From: DATEOR01 sp035698665
GTDB taxonomy: Bacteria; Actinomycetota; Thermoleophilia; Gaiellales; Gaiellaceae
Assembly (NCBI GenBank): GCA_035698665.1
Contig: DASSBN010000080.1
Span: 1-5,006, forward strand
Reading direction: 5' to 3'
DNA length: 5,006 nucleotides
Each line of letters opens with the position of its first letter. Position 1 is the first letter of the stretch. The notes under the pieces were generated by a model, which had not been told where the DNA came from, searched no databases, and was given only the letters and a program-made list of their open reading frames with translations. A program made the translations under genes and the position numbers. Shown in pieces: positions 1 to 5,006 of this stretch.

Positions 1-222
1 GATGCGCGATGCGATGGCGCCTGCAGGAGCGCCAAGATCTCGCACTCGCCCCACGACGTTCGTCATCGGCGCGGCTCCCTGTGGCACGCCTCGGGGATGC
101 CTGCCCGCGAGCTGTCCGAGCGCATGGGGCGCTCCAAGGCGTCGATGTCACTCGACGTCTATACACACGTGATGCCGCCCGACGACGTTCCGGCAGAGCG
201 GGCTCTGTCCCTGCTCACGTAG
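1..222 (+). CDS. Tyrosine recombinase / phage-type integrase, C-terminal end (partial)
   Basis: This frame is open from the first base of the window to a TAG at 220-222 and gives 73 residues; the start lies outside. It is the end of a tyrosine recombinase catalytic domain. It has the second-arginine box HDVRHR (residues 18-23, His18 and Arg21 of HxxR), then the helix GSLWHASGMPARELSERMG, and the nucleophile tyrosine in LDVYTHV (Tyr54). These enzymes cut and rejoin DNA at attachment sites through a 3'-phosphotyrosine link, integrating or excising phages and genomic islands. The usual box-III Gly-His just before the nucleophile helix reads Gly43-Arg44 here, so the normal catalytic histidine is not at its expected place. 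Related families also vary at this site, so this does not prove inactivity. The first arginine and the catalytic lysine lie outside the window. The family call is firm; the mobile element it belongs to cannot be named. Confidence 0.88.
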   Translation, partial: DARCDGACRSAKISHSPHDVRHRRGSLWHASGMPARELSERMGRSKASMSLDVYTHVMPPDDVPAERALSLLT

Positions 223-286
223 GAGGGGAGGTGAGGCACCCACATCGGGGACGTGGGCGTCCGACGTGCCCGGCACCCTCCTACGT
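217..286. repeat. 11-bp perfect inverted repeat straddling the integrase stop
   Basis: The left arm ACGTAGGAGGG (217-227) contains the integrase stop codon. The right arm CCCTCCTACGT (276-286) is its exact reverse complement, and 48 bases lie between. The interval holds further short complementary pairs: GGCAC 235-239 with GTGCC 266-270, and GACG 250-253 with CGTC 258-261. The transcript could therefore fold into a nested hairpin. No T-tract follows either arm, so it is not a classic intrinsic terminator. It could be a factor-dependent end structure, a binding site for a recombinase or its accessory protein, or chance. The repeat is seen directly; its role is inference. Confidence 0.5.
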
Positions 287-318
287 ACCCGAACGAGTGG
301 GTCTGGAGCGTGACCGAG

Positions 319-324
319 AGGAGG
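319..324 (+). promoter_or_regulatory. Perfect Shine-Dalgarno AGGAGG before a short reading frame
   Basis: AGGAGG lies six bases before the ATG at 331. This is the main reason to take the short frame 331-519 seriously and to choose this ATG over upstream GTG codons in the same frame. Confidence 0.4.
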
Positions 325-330
325 CTCCCG

Positions 331-519
331 ATGTTCGGACACCGAAGACGTGAGCGAGCCAAGCGGCAGCGCGAACCCGACCGAACCGTCCACCTGGTCC
401 TCCAGCGGAATCTCGCCGCCTACTCCATGACCCGGCATGTCAGCCCTAACGACCTCGGCTCCTCGAAGCCGAACGCGCAGGAGGAGCCCTATCAAGCAGA
501 GTTCCGCAGTGTGGGCTGA
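331..519 (+). CDS. Possible small arginine-rich hypothetical protein
   Basis: This is a 62-codon frame from ATG 331 to TGA 517-519, placed ideally behind a perfect AGGAGG. The product would start MFGHRRRERAKRQREPDRT, a strongly basic arginine-rich head. A short apolar stretch HLVLQRNLAAY (residues 21-31) follows, then a polar tail ending in AEFRSVG. There is no signal peptide, membrane helix or family motif that I recognise. GC at third positions is weaker than in the clear genes nearby, and the opposite strand is also open over part of it. It may be a real small protein carried with the integrase, a decayed gene, or chance. Function unknown. Confidence 0.3.
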   Translation: MFGHRRRERAKRQREPDRTVHLVLQRNLAAYSMTRHVSPNDLGSSKPNAQEEPYQAEFRSVG

Positions 520-692
520 GCAGCGGTGGCAATCGGGCGTGCCGAACGCGACATCAATCGGACTCCCGGACTGGCGCAGCCGCTAGACGGGTTCAAGCGG
601 AAACGGGGCCTACGGGCGTCTCTTTCGGCGCCCTGGTGTGGTGTCGGTGTGGTCTCAGACGCGGGTGAGGGATCGTAACCCCGCATGACTGT

Positions 693-1685
693 TCACAGCC
701 AGCGCTTCCAGCGGAAGAAGCCGACCATCGCGCCGAGGATCGCGACGAGGAGCGCCAAGATCACCCAGAAGGCCTCGCGCGTCCCCTCGCCGGGGAAGTC
801 GACGTTCATGCCGAAGACCCCGGTCAGCATCGTCAGCGGGAGGACGATCACGGTGAAGACGGTGAGGAGGCGCAGGACGTCGTTCTGCCGGTGCGAGATG
901 ACCGACTCGTTCGTCGACTCGAGTCCTTCGACGACCTCCTTGAAGTTGTCGAGCAGATCCCAGATCCGCTCGGCCGAGTCGACGATGTCGTCGAAGTAGA
1001 GCTCGAGCTCCTCGGGGAGGAAGTTCTCGACCCGCCGCTCCAGCACCCGCAAGGTGGAGCGCTCGGGCTTGATGATCTTGCGGTAGGAGATGATCTCCTG
1101 CTTCACGTTGGAGAGGTCGCGGACGACCTCCTCGGAGCGGCCCTCGAACATCTCGTCCTCGATCACGTCGAGCTTGTGCGCGATCTTGTCGAGAATCGGG
1201 AAGCAGTAGTCGAAGAGGTCGTCGAGCACCTCGTACAGGAGCCGTCCGGAGCCGCGTGCGAAGAGCTGGTCGCGCAGGCGCTCGTCGTCCTGGCAGCGCT
1301 CGAAGAGCCGCGTGACCGGGAGCAGCTCGCGGTTCGGGATGGTGACGACGTAGTCGTGCCCGATGAAGATGTCGAGCTCTGCGGCGTTCAGTCGCTGGAC
1401 GGCCTGGTCGAAGACGGGGAAGTGGAGGACCGCGAACAGGTAGCCGTCGTCCTCGTAGTCGTCGACCTTCGGGCGCTGGCGCTTGGACACGATGTCCTCG
1501 ACGTCGAGTGGGTGCCAGCCGAAGCGGACGGCGAGCGCCTGCGCCGTCTCCGTGTCGGGCCCGACGACGTTGACCCAGGTGAGGCCGTTAGCGGAGAGCT
1601 CGTGGACGAGCGGCGCCGGGCGCGCGACCGACTGGCCCGCGCCGCGGGCCGTGCGGATGCGCCGGATGCGGGGCAGGCTCGGCAT
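693..1685 (-). CDS. corA: CorA-family magnesium/cobalt transport protein
   Basis: CorA proteins form homopentameric inner-membrane channels that let Mg2+ (also Co2+ or Ni2+) into the cell. From ATG at 1685-1683 the product is 330 residues, close to the usual 310-370. The N-terminal cytoplasmic domain contains WHPLDVEDIVSKRQRPKVDD (57-76), a hallmark of the family. A long acidic helical region (about 145-265) forms the funnel stalk. Two C-terminal transmembrane helices follow, about 271-290 and 306-324, with the signature Gly-Met-Asn at 292-294 right after the first. The cytoplasmic end is basic (FFRWKRWL). The loop after GMN reads VDFPGEGTREAFW rather than the MPEL of enterobacterial CorA, as often seen in other lineages. 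The frame stays open upstream to 2009, but that part overlaps the divergent small gene and is not CorA-like. ATG 1748 is a possible alternative start giving 351 residues; neither start has a strong ribosome site. The gene stands alone. Confidence 0.93.
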   Translation of the reverse strand: MPSLPRIRRIRTARGAGQSVARPAPLVHELSANGLTWVNVVGPDTETAQALAVRFGWHPLDVEDIVSKRQRPKVDDYEDDGYLFAVLHFPVFDQAVQRLNAAELDIFIGHDYVVTIPNRELLPVTRLFERCQDDERLRDQLFARGSGRLLYEVLDDLFDYCFPILDKIAHKLDVIEDEMFEGRSEEVVRDLSNVKQEIISYRKIIKPERSTLRVLERRVENFLPEELELYFDDIVDSAERIWDLLDNFKEVVEGLESTNESVISHRQNDVLRLLTVFTVIVLPLTMLTGVFGMNVDFPGEGTREAFWVILALLVAILGAMVGFFRWKRWL

Positions 1686-1726
1686 GGGTACTGAGGGGAT
1701 CGTCCAGGGTCCGGGCCATGTTCGCG

Positions 1727-1732
1727 ATTGTA
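1727..1732 (-). promoter_or_regulatory. Candidate -10 element for corA
   Basis: On the minus strand TACAAT (one mismatch from TATAAT) sits about 41 bases before the ATG at 1685, inside the short intergenic space between corA and the divergent small gene. Initiation about seven bases downstream would give a leader of roughly 35 bases. No good -35 hexamer lies 16-19 bases upstream, so this is weak evidence. If correct, it rules out the upstream ATG at 1748 as the start for this transcript. Confidence 0.3.
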
Positions 1733-1800
1733 GCCCTGGAGCCTGCATTTCCCCGTTTTGCGTCCTCTCACGCCGGGTAGCGCGGAGCCGATCCGATCGA

Positions 1801-1805
1801 GGAGG
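1801..1805 (+). promoter_or_regulatory. Shine-Dalgarno GGAGG setting the start of the small basic protein gene
   Basis: GGAGG is followed by a 7-base spacer and ATG 1813. This fixes the start within a frame that is open much further upstream. Confidence 0.7.
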
Positions 1806-1812
1806 CAGACAG

Positions 1813-2040
1813 ATGCCCGACAAACGCCCGAGCGTGAAGAACGAGCAGCAGTACGAGGCCCTGAAGGACAAGGGCATGTCCAAGGAGCGCGCTGCGCGCA
1901 TCGCGAACTCGCCGCAGGCGTCCAAGCACGGCGGCGAGAAGTCGCATTCCGGCAGCGGGCGCTCCTCGCAGGGCGGCACCACCGCGCAGAAGGAGGCCGC
2001 CGGCCGCAAGGGCGGGCGCGCGACCGCGCGGAAGCACTGA
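1813..2040 (+). CDS. Small basic hypothetical protein with KGG-like C-terminus
   Basis: The gene encodes 75 residues from ATG 1813, with GGAGG seven bases upstream and TGA at 2038-2040. The first half, SVKNEQQYEALKDKGMSKER followed by AARIANSP (residues 7-34), resembles a short helical module in small actinobacterial proteins annotated as hypothetical, DUF7218-like or Rho-termination-factor-like; the exact name is from memory. The second half is low-complexity Gly/Ser/Lys, ending AAGRKGGRATARKH, which recalls the lysine-glycine-glycine repeat of bacterial stress-induced KGG proteins. There are 17 Lys+Arg against 7 Asp+Glu, no membrane segment and no signal peptide, so a cytoplasmic nucleic-acid-associated role is plausible but inferred. 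It is divergent from corA across 127 bases and convergent with the MFS gene, whose stop is 14 bases past its own. Codon use is typical of the window and the gene looks intact. Confidence 0.8.
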   Translation: MPDKRPSVKNEQQYEALKDKGMSKERAARIANSPQASKHGGEKSHSGSGRSSQGGTTAQKEAAGRKGGRATARKH

Positions 2041-2054
2041 GCGACGCCGCGGGA

Positions 2055-3302
2055 CTACGTCGGCGAGGCGAGCGGCGTCCGGCGGGCGGCGAGCGGCAGC
2101 GTCCCCTCGACGAGGAGCGCCAGTAGCCCACCGAGGGCGCACAGACCAGCCGCCGCCACCCAGACGCCGCTCGGCGAGACCGCGAGCATGTAGCCGCCGA
2201 CGGCCGGGCCGAGCGCGAAGCCGACCTGCCAGGAGAGCGCCGACAAGGCCATGTAGCGCCCGAGGAGCCGCGGCTCCGCCAGGTCGACGACGAGCGGCGC
2301 CTGCACGGCGCCGTGCAGGCACTGGCCGAGCGCGAAGACGACCATCGCCGCCACGAGGAGCAGCGTGGCCTCCCCGGGCGCGAGACCCCCTGCGAACGGC
2401 ACGATCAGCCAGGCGGCGGCCCAGAGCGCACCGAGGAGCCCGAGGACGGGCATCCGTCGACGTCCTTGCGCGAGGCGCGTGGTCGGCAACTGCGCGAGCA
2501 CGATCACGATCGTGTTGACGAAGAACACGAGGCCGATCTGTGCCTCCGTCACGCCGGCCTCGTTCTTCGCGTACACGGGCAGGAGCTCGAAGCCCGAGAA
2601 CCCGGCGAAGATGAAGAGGGCGTTGAGGCCGATAACCGTCATGAACGCCCGATGGCGGAGGACGTCGCGGTAGCTGCCGGATGTCCCGGGCGCGTGCGCG
2701 CCGCCGCCGAGCTCGGGCGACGGCACGAGGGCGAGCATGACGGCCGCGTAGACGATGAAGCTCGCCGCGTTCAGCAGGAAGAGCACAGAAAACGTCCCCG
2801 GCGCGTCCGTCGTCGCGATCAGCCCGCCCGCGAGCGCGCCGAGACCGATCCCGAGGTTCATCACGACGCGCTGCATCCCGAAGGCGGCCGGCCGGAGCTC
2901 GTTCGGGGTCAGCCCGGCGATCAGCGTGGACTGCGCGGGCCAGAAGCCGCCGACGCCGACCCCGGTCACGGCCGCTACGAGAAAGCCTTGCCACGCCTCG
3001 TGCACGAGCGGGTATGCCGCGTATCCCACCGCGAGGATCCCGAGCGCGACCGCGAGCATGCGCCGACCCCCGAGGCGGTCGACGAGGACCCCGAACACCG
3101 GACCGGCGACGACGCTGACGACGGCGTTCGTCGCCACGATCAGCCCGGTCGGCCCGAGCGCGATCCCGCGGACGTTGTGCAGGTAGATGAAGACGAACGG
3201 GAGTACGACACCGTTCCCGAACGCGTTGACGAGCCCGCCGACCTGCAGCGTGGCGACGGAGCGCGGGAGCGGTGGGAAGTAGGTCCTGAGGATGCCGCGC
3301 AC
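2055..3302 (-). CDS. MFS transporter, drug:H+ antiporter-like
   Basis: This encodes a 415-residue inner-membrane carrier of the major facilitator superfamily. Hydrophobicity by eye gives 12 helices, at roughly 21-41, 50-73, 82-98, 104-127, 144-164, 171-193, 219-242, 254-272, 284-303, 312-334, 353-375 and 379-399. Two six-helix halves are joined by a Gly-rich polar loop (about 195-218). The loop between helices 2 and 3 carries motif A, GVLVDRLGGRRM (71-82), and the matching loop 8-9 has RLAQGRRRMP. Such proteins usually export small hydrophobic compounds using the proton gradient, and the pattern resembles the DHA1/MdtG-like group. The substrate cannot be read from sequence. The start is a GTG at 3302-3300, behind only a weak TAGGG-type ribosome site about ten bases upstream. 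The stop is TAG at 2057-2055. It diverges from the YdhR-like gene across 114 bases, a space that may hold promoters for both. No regulator gene is adjacent. Confidence 0.9.
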   Translation of the reverse strand: MRGILRTYFPPLPRSVATLQVGGLVNAFGNGVVLPFVFIYLHNVRGIALGPTGLIVATNAVVSVVAGPVFGVLVDRLGGRRMLAVALGILAVGYAAYPLVHEAWQGFLVAAVTGVGVGGFWPAQSTLIAGLTPNELRPAAFGMQRVVMNLGIGLGALAGGLIATTDAPGTFSVLFLLNAASFIVYAAVMLALVPSPELGGGAHAPGTSGSYRDVLRHRAFMTVIGLNALFIFAGFSGFELLPVYAKNEAGVTEAQIGLVFFVNTIVIVLAQLPTTRLAQGRRRMPVLGLLGALWAAAWLIVPFAGGLAPGEATLLLVAAMVVFALGQCLHGAVQAPLVVDLAEPRLLGRYMALSALSWQVGFALGPAVGGYMLAVSPSGVWVAAAGLCALGGLLALLVEGTLPLAARRTPLASPT

Positions 3303-3406
3303 CGCGCGTGACCCTAGCCCGCACGTCGCACGCGAGCCGGTCCAACTGCACGAGGTGGACGGGCCGTCCCGATCGTGCTACCCATACGAGCGACGACGTC
3401 GGAGAG

Positions 3407-3412
3407 AGGAGG
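3407..3412 (+). promoter_or_regulatory. Shine-Dalgarno AGGAGG for the YdhR-like gene
   Basis: AGGAGG lies four bases before ATG 3417, within a purine-rich run from 3401. It favours this start over the in-frame start at 3375, which would add 14 residues with no family resemblance. Confidence 0.7.
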
Positions 3413-3416
3413 GTCG

Positions 3417-3737
3417 ATGCCTACCGTGCTCTTCGTTCGCATCAGCTCGGCGCTCGCACCCGAGGAGCTCGATCGGCGCCTGCTCGAACGCCGCCCGCGG
3501 TTCCTCGAGGTCCCCGGCCTCGAGCAGAAGGTGTACGGCCGGGACCCCGAAACGGGAGACATCTGCGGGATCTACTTCTTCGAGAGCGCAGAGGCGTTGC
3601 GGAGCTTCCGCGACAGCGAGCTCGCGCGCACGATCCCCGCCGCCTACGAGGCGGACGAGGTCCGCCGCGAGACGTATGACGTGCTGTATCCGCTGCGGCC
3701 GGAGCGGGGGCCGTTCGCGACGGCCGGCGTGGCCTGA
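3417..3737 (+). CDS. YdhR-like putative monooxygenase (dimeric alpha/beta-barrel fold)
   Basis: The product is 106 residues from ATG 3417. It resembles the YdhR family, small proteins of the ferredoxin-like dimeric alpha-beta barrel superfamily that also holds antibiotic-biosynthesis-type monooxygenases. Features in order are a first strand TVLFVRIS (3-10), a helix starting APEELDRRLLERRPRFL (14-30), the turn VPGLEQKVYGRDPETGDICG (32-51) with the typical 'Pro-Gly-Leu-x-x-K' pattern, and the strand-helix GIYFFESAEALRSFRDSELA (51-70). The closing strand is RRETYDVLYPL (83-93). Length matches the family (about 100). There is no signal peptide or membrane segment, so it is cytosolic. YdhR itself is only a putative monooxygenase, so the reaction here is unknown. 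The aminotransferase frame begins 35 bases after its stop on the same strand, suggesting one transcript. Confidence 0.75.
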   Translation: MPTVLFVRISSALAPEELDRRLLERRPRFLEVPGLEQKVYGRDPETGDICGIYFFESAEALRSFRDSELARTIPAAYEADEVRRETYDVLYPLRPERGPFATAGVA

Positions 3738-3772
3738 CTCGAAGCGCGGCCGGCCGTGGGAGACTGCACGCC

Positions 3773-3973
3773 GTGCGGCCGGGCTTCCTCCTCGACCCCG
3801 ACGTCGCCTATCTGAACCACGGCAGCTACGGCGCCTGCCCGGAGCCGGTCTTCGCCGAGTACCAGCGGCTGCAGCTCGAGCTCGAGCGCGCACCGACCGA
3901 CTTCTTCACGCGGCGCGTCTTCACCGGCTTCTGGCGCCGACGACGGCACGGGGCGGCTCTCGGGCGCCCGTGA
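3773..3973 (+). CDS. Class V aminotransferase, N-terminal fragment (frameshifted)
   Basis: This frame starts at GTG 3773, with GGGAG ten bases upstream, and gives 66 residues before TGA 3971-3973. Residues 1-54 match the N-terminus of isopenicillin-N-epimerase-like class V aminotransferases: LDPDVAYLNHGSYGACPEPV (7-26), where the Asn-His-Gly-Ser turn belongs to the PLP pocket region, then a helix with EYQRLQLELERAP (29-41) and DFFTRRVF (43-50). From residue 55 the frame turns into WRRRRHGAALGRP, unlike the family. The +1 frame over the same bases reads ADDGTGRLSGARDVLAAFLG, which is the expected continuation. This is therefore the front of the gene at 3975-4853, separated by an apparent one-base insertion near 3935. 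Alone it would not be a functional enzyme. Confidence 0.75.
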   Translation: MRPGFLLDPDVAYLNHGSYGACPEPVFAEYQRLQLELERAPTDFFTRRVFTGFWRRRRHGAALGRP

Positions 3974-3974
3974 C

Positions 3975-4853
3975 GTGCTGGCGGCGTTTCTCGGCGCGCG
4001 CGGCGACGACCTCGTCTTCGTGCCGAACGCGACCTCGGGGCTGAACGCGGTCATCCGCTCGCTCGAGCTCGGCCCGGAAGACGAGATCCTCACCACCGCA
4101 CACGAGTACGGGGCGATCGCGCGCACGTGGGAGTACGCGGGCGCTCGGCTCGTCGTCTGCGAGCCCGAGGAGCTGGCCGGGAGGATCGGCCCGGCGACGC
4201 GGGCGGTCTCCGTCTCCCACGTCACGTCGCCGACCGCGCTCGTGCTCCCCATCGAGGAGATCTGCGCCGCCGCGCGTGAGCACGGGGCGCTCGCGATCGT
4301 CGACGGCGCTCACGCTCCCGGCCAAGTCCCGGTCGACCTCGAGAAGCTCGGCGCGGACGTCTACGCGGGGAACTGCCACAAGTGGCTCTGCGCGCCGACG
4401 GGCGCGGGCTTCCTGTGGGCAAGGCCCGAGCTCCAAGCCGAGATCGACCCGCTCGTGATCAGCTGGGGCTACCGCGAGGACGCGGCGTTCGGCGAGCGCC
4501 ATGGCTGGCAGGGGACTCGTGACCCCGCGGCCTACCTCGCCGTGCCGAAGGCGATCGAGGTGCACGCGACGTTCGATCACGCGGCGCAAAGGGCGCTGGC
4601 GGACGAGGCCGAGCGGCGTCTCGCGGAGCTCGGCCTGCCGCGGCTCGGGGGCGAGCCGGCGCCGTACATGCGCGCGGTGGAGCTTCCTCCGTGCGACCCC
4701 TCCCAGATCTGGCGGCGGATGTACGAGGAGTTCCGGGTCGAGGTGCCCGTGTACGAGTGGGCCGGGCACCGGCTGCTCCGTGTCTCGATCGGCCCGTACA
4801 ACGATGCGGGCGACATCGAGCGGCTCGTCGCGGCGCTTCGGACGATCTGGTGA
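3975..4853 (+). CDS. Class V aminotransferase (isopenicillin-N-epimerase-like), main part after frameshift
   Basis: This is the bulk of a PLP-dependent fold-type I enzyme of aminotransferase class V, the group of cysteine desulfurases and isopenicillin N epimerase. Counting from GTG 3975, visible motifs are VPNATSGLNAVIRSL (16-30, phosphate-binding turn), TTAHEYGAIARTWEYAG (40-56), SHVTSPTALVLPI (81-93), VDGAHAPGQ (109-117) with Asp110 that would bind the PLP ring nitrogen, and YAGNCHKWLCAPTGAGFLW (130-148) with Lys136, the expected PLP Schiff-base lysine. A C-terminal small domain (about 200-292) ends in VPVYEWAGHRLLRVSIGPYN and the stop at 4851-4853. The same frame stays open upstream of 3975, reading RLSGARD. 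That shows GTG 3975 is not a natural start and that the gene once joined the frame beginning at 3773. Removing one base near 3935 restores about 359 residues, slightly short of a typical 380-400. All catalytic residues visible are kept, so an assembly error or a very recent mutation is more likely than old decay. The amino substrate is unknown. Confidence 0.85.
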   Translation: MLAAFLGARGDDLVFVPNATSGLNAVIRSLELGPEDEILTTAHEYGAIARTWEYAGARLVVCEPEELAGRIGPATRAVSVSHVTSPTALVLPIEEICAAAREHGALAIVDGAHAPGQVPVDLEKLGADVYAGNCHKWLCAPTGAGFLWARPELQAEIDPLVISWGYREDAAFGERHGWQGTRDPAAYLAVPKAIEVHATFDHAAQRALADEAERRLAELGLPRLGGEPAPYMRAVELPPCDPSQIWRRMYEEFRVEVPVYEWAGHRLLRVSIGPYNDAGDIERLVAALRTIW

Positions 4854-4859
4854 GGTGGC

Positions 4860-5004
4860 GATCGCCCCCGATCAGACGAACGAGTTGCGGCGCATCTTCG
4901 AGCGAGAGGTTCGGTAGCGCGCGCGCCGCGTCCTCCGCGAACCAGAGTGCTCGTCGCTCGATTGCGCGTCTAAATCGAGCCCGAGGGTTCGGTTGCGCGG
5001 TCAC
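4860..5004 (-). pseudogene. Possible remnant of a leftward hypothetical gene
   Basis: On the minus strand, from GTG 5004-5002 or earlier, the frame reads RARFRRAIERRALWFAEDAA, then RALPNLSLEDAPQLVRLIGG. This resembles the opening of small actinobacterial hypothetical proteins with a pattern like RAIERR...AE.AARELP.LSLEDAL.LV.L; I recall this pattern and cannot verify it. After about 4860 the frame runs on into the antisense of the aminotransferase, where the protein pattern is lost, so at most a truncated fragment remains. It may continue to the right of the window. Function unknown. A competing explanation is chance, since the plus strand has its own 20-codon frame at 4855-4917. Confidence 0.3.
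4956..4980. repeat. 8-bp hairpin near the right edge
   Basis: GCTCGATT (4956-4963) and AATCGAGC (4973-4980) are exact reverse complements with a 9-base loop. It lies about 100 bases past the aminotransferase stop with no T-tract after it, so it is at best a weak terminator candidate. It also falls inside the possible leftward remnant. Confidence 0.35.
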
Positions 5005-5006
5005 GA

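Larger units (their letters stand above)
223..692. other. Gene-poor stretch between integrase end and corA
   Basis: Apart from the doubtful short frame at 331-519, I see no gene in these 470 bases. Frames on both strands are short and compositionally unlike proteins. Small structures present are the inverted repeat 217-286; a 5-bp GC hairpin GGGCG/CGCCC at 614-618 and 629-633; another GCGGG/CCCGC at 661-665 and 680-684; and a repeated GGTGTGGT at 635-642 and 646-653. The two hairpins lie just past the end of the leftward corA gene and might slow or end its transcription, but neither has a T-tract. If the integrase belongs to an integrated element, an attachment site could lie here. I cannot point to a core sequence because its partner copy would be outside the window. 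Confidence 0.5.

Noticed and set aside
581..606. tRNA-like T-loop string GGTTCAAGC at 590-598
   Set aside because: The flanking bases do not form a 5-bp T stem, and no acceptor, anticodon arm or CCA pattern fits around it.
614..684. GC hairpins just beyond the corA stop as an intrinsic terminator
   Set aside because: Stems are only 5 bp and no T-tract follows in the corA direction; mentioned only as weak structure.
891..1694. Long plus-strand open frame of 267 codons
   Set aside because: It is antisense to corA; its Val/Leu/Glu/Asp-rich repeat-like composition is a by-product of GC-rich codons on the other strand, and the CorA frame has clear family motifs.
2313..3311. Plus-strand open frame of 332 codons
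   Set aside because: It is antisense to the MFS gene, Arg/Glu/Asp/His-rich with no hydrophobic core.
1768..3351. Minus-strand open frame of 527 codons
   Set aside because: It is an alternate frame over the MFS gene, made almost wholly of Arg/Ala/Gly/Pro, with no domain pattern; the frame at 2055-3302 gives a clean 12-helix carrier.
3921..4769. Minus-strand open frame of 282 codons
   Set aside because: It is antisense to the aminotransferase and of low-complexity Arg-rich composition.
4855..4917. Short plus-strand frame of 20 codons starting GTG 4855
   Set aside because: It is too short to judge, overlaps the end of the aminotransferase region, and has no clear ribosome site of its own.

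Overview
The window is GC-rich bacterial DNA. Its codon use (GC at nearly every third position), GTG starts, and the style of its integrase, CorA and small basic protein suggest a high-GC actinomycetote, possibly Thermoleophilia-like. That lineage guess is inference only.

Layout. (1) 1-222: the C-terminal end of a tyrosine recombinase (phage or genomic-island type integrase), cut by the window edge. (2) 223-692: a sparse stretch with an 11-bp inverted repeat right at the integrase stop codon, one doubtful 62-codon reading frame with a perfect Shine-Dalgarno, and otherwise no recognisable gene. (3) 693-1685, minus strand: a complete CorA-family divalent metal transporter. (4) 1813-2040, plus strand: a small, very basic, soluble protein transcribed divergently from corA. 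(5) 2055-3302, minus strand: a complete 12-helix major facilitator superfamily (MFS) exporter, convergent with the small gene. (6) 3417-3737, plus strand: a small YdhR-like ferredoxin-fold protein, divergent from the MFS gene. (7) 3773-4853, plus strand: a class V (PLP-dependent, isopenicillin-N-epimerase-like) aminotransferase, probably cotranscribed with the YdhR-like gene but split by an apparent one-base frameshift near 3935. (8) 4854-5006: no clear gene; the minus strand may carry a remnant of another protein family, and there is a hairpin and an imperfect direct repeat.

Most of the window is ordinary chromosomal housekeeping and accessory transport content: metal-ion uptake, drug or metabolite efflux, and a two-gene enzyme cluster. 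The integrase end and the gene-poor stretch beside it may be the edge of an integrated element. I see no CRISPR array, no convincing tRNA or rRNA, no insertion sequence, and no multi-gene system that looks truly new. The points most worth a second look are the frameshifted aminotransferase, the structured DNA just after the integrase, and the leftward gene remnant at the far end.
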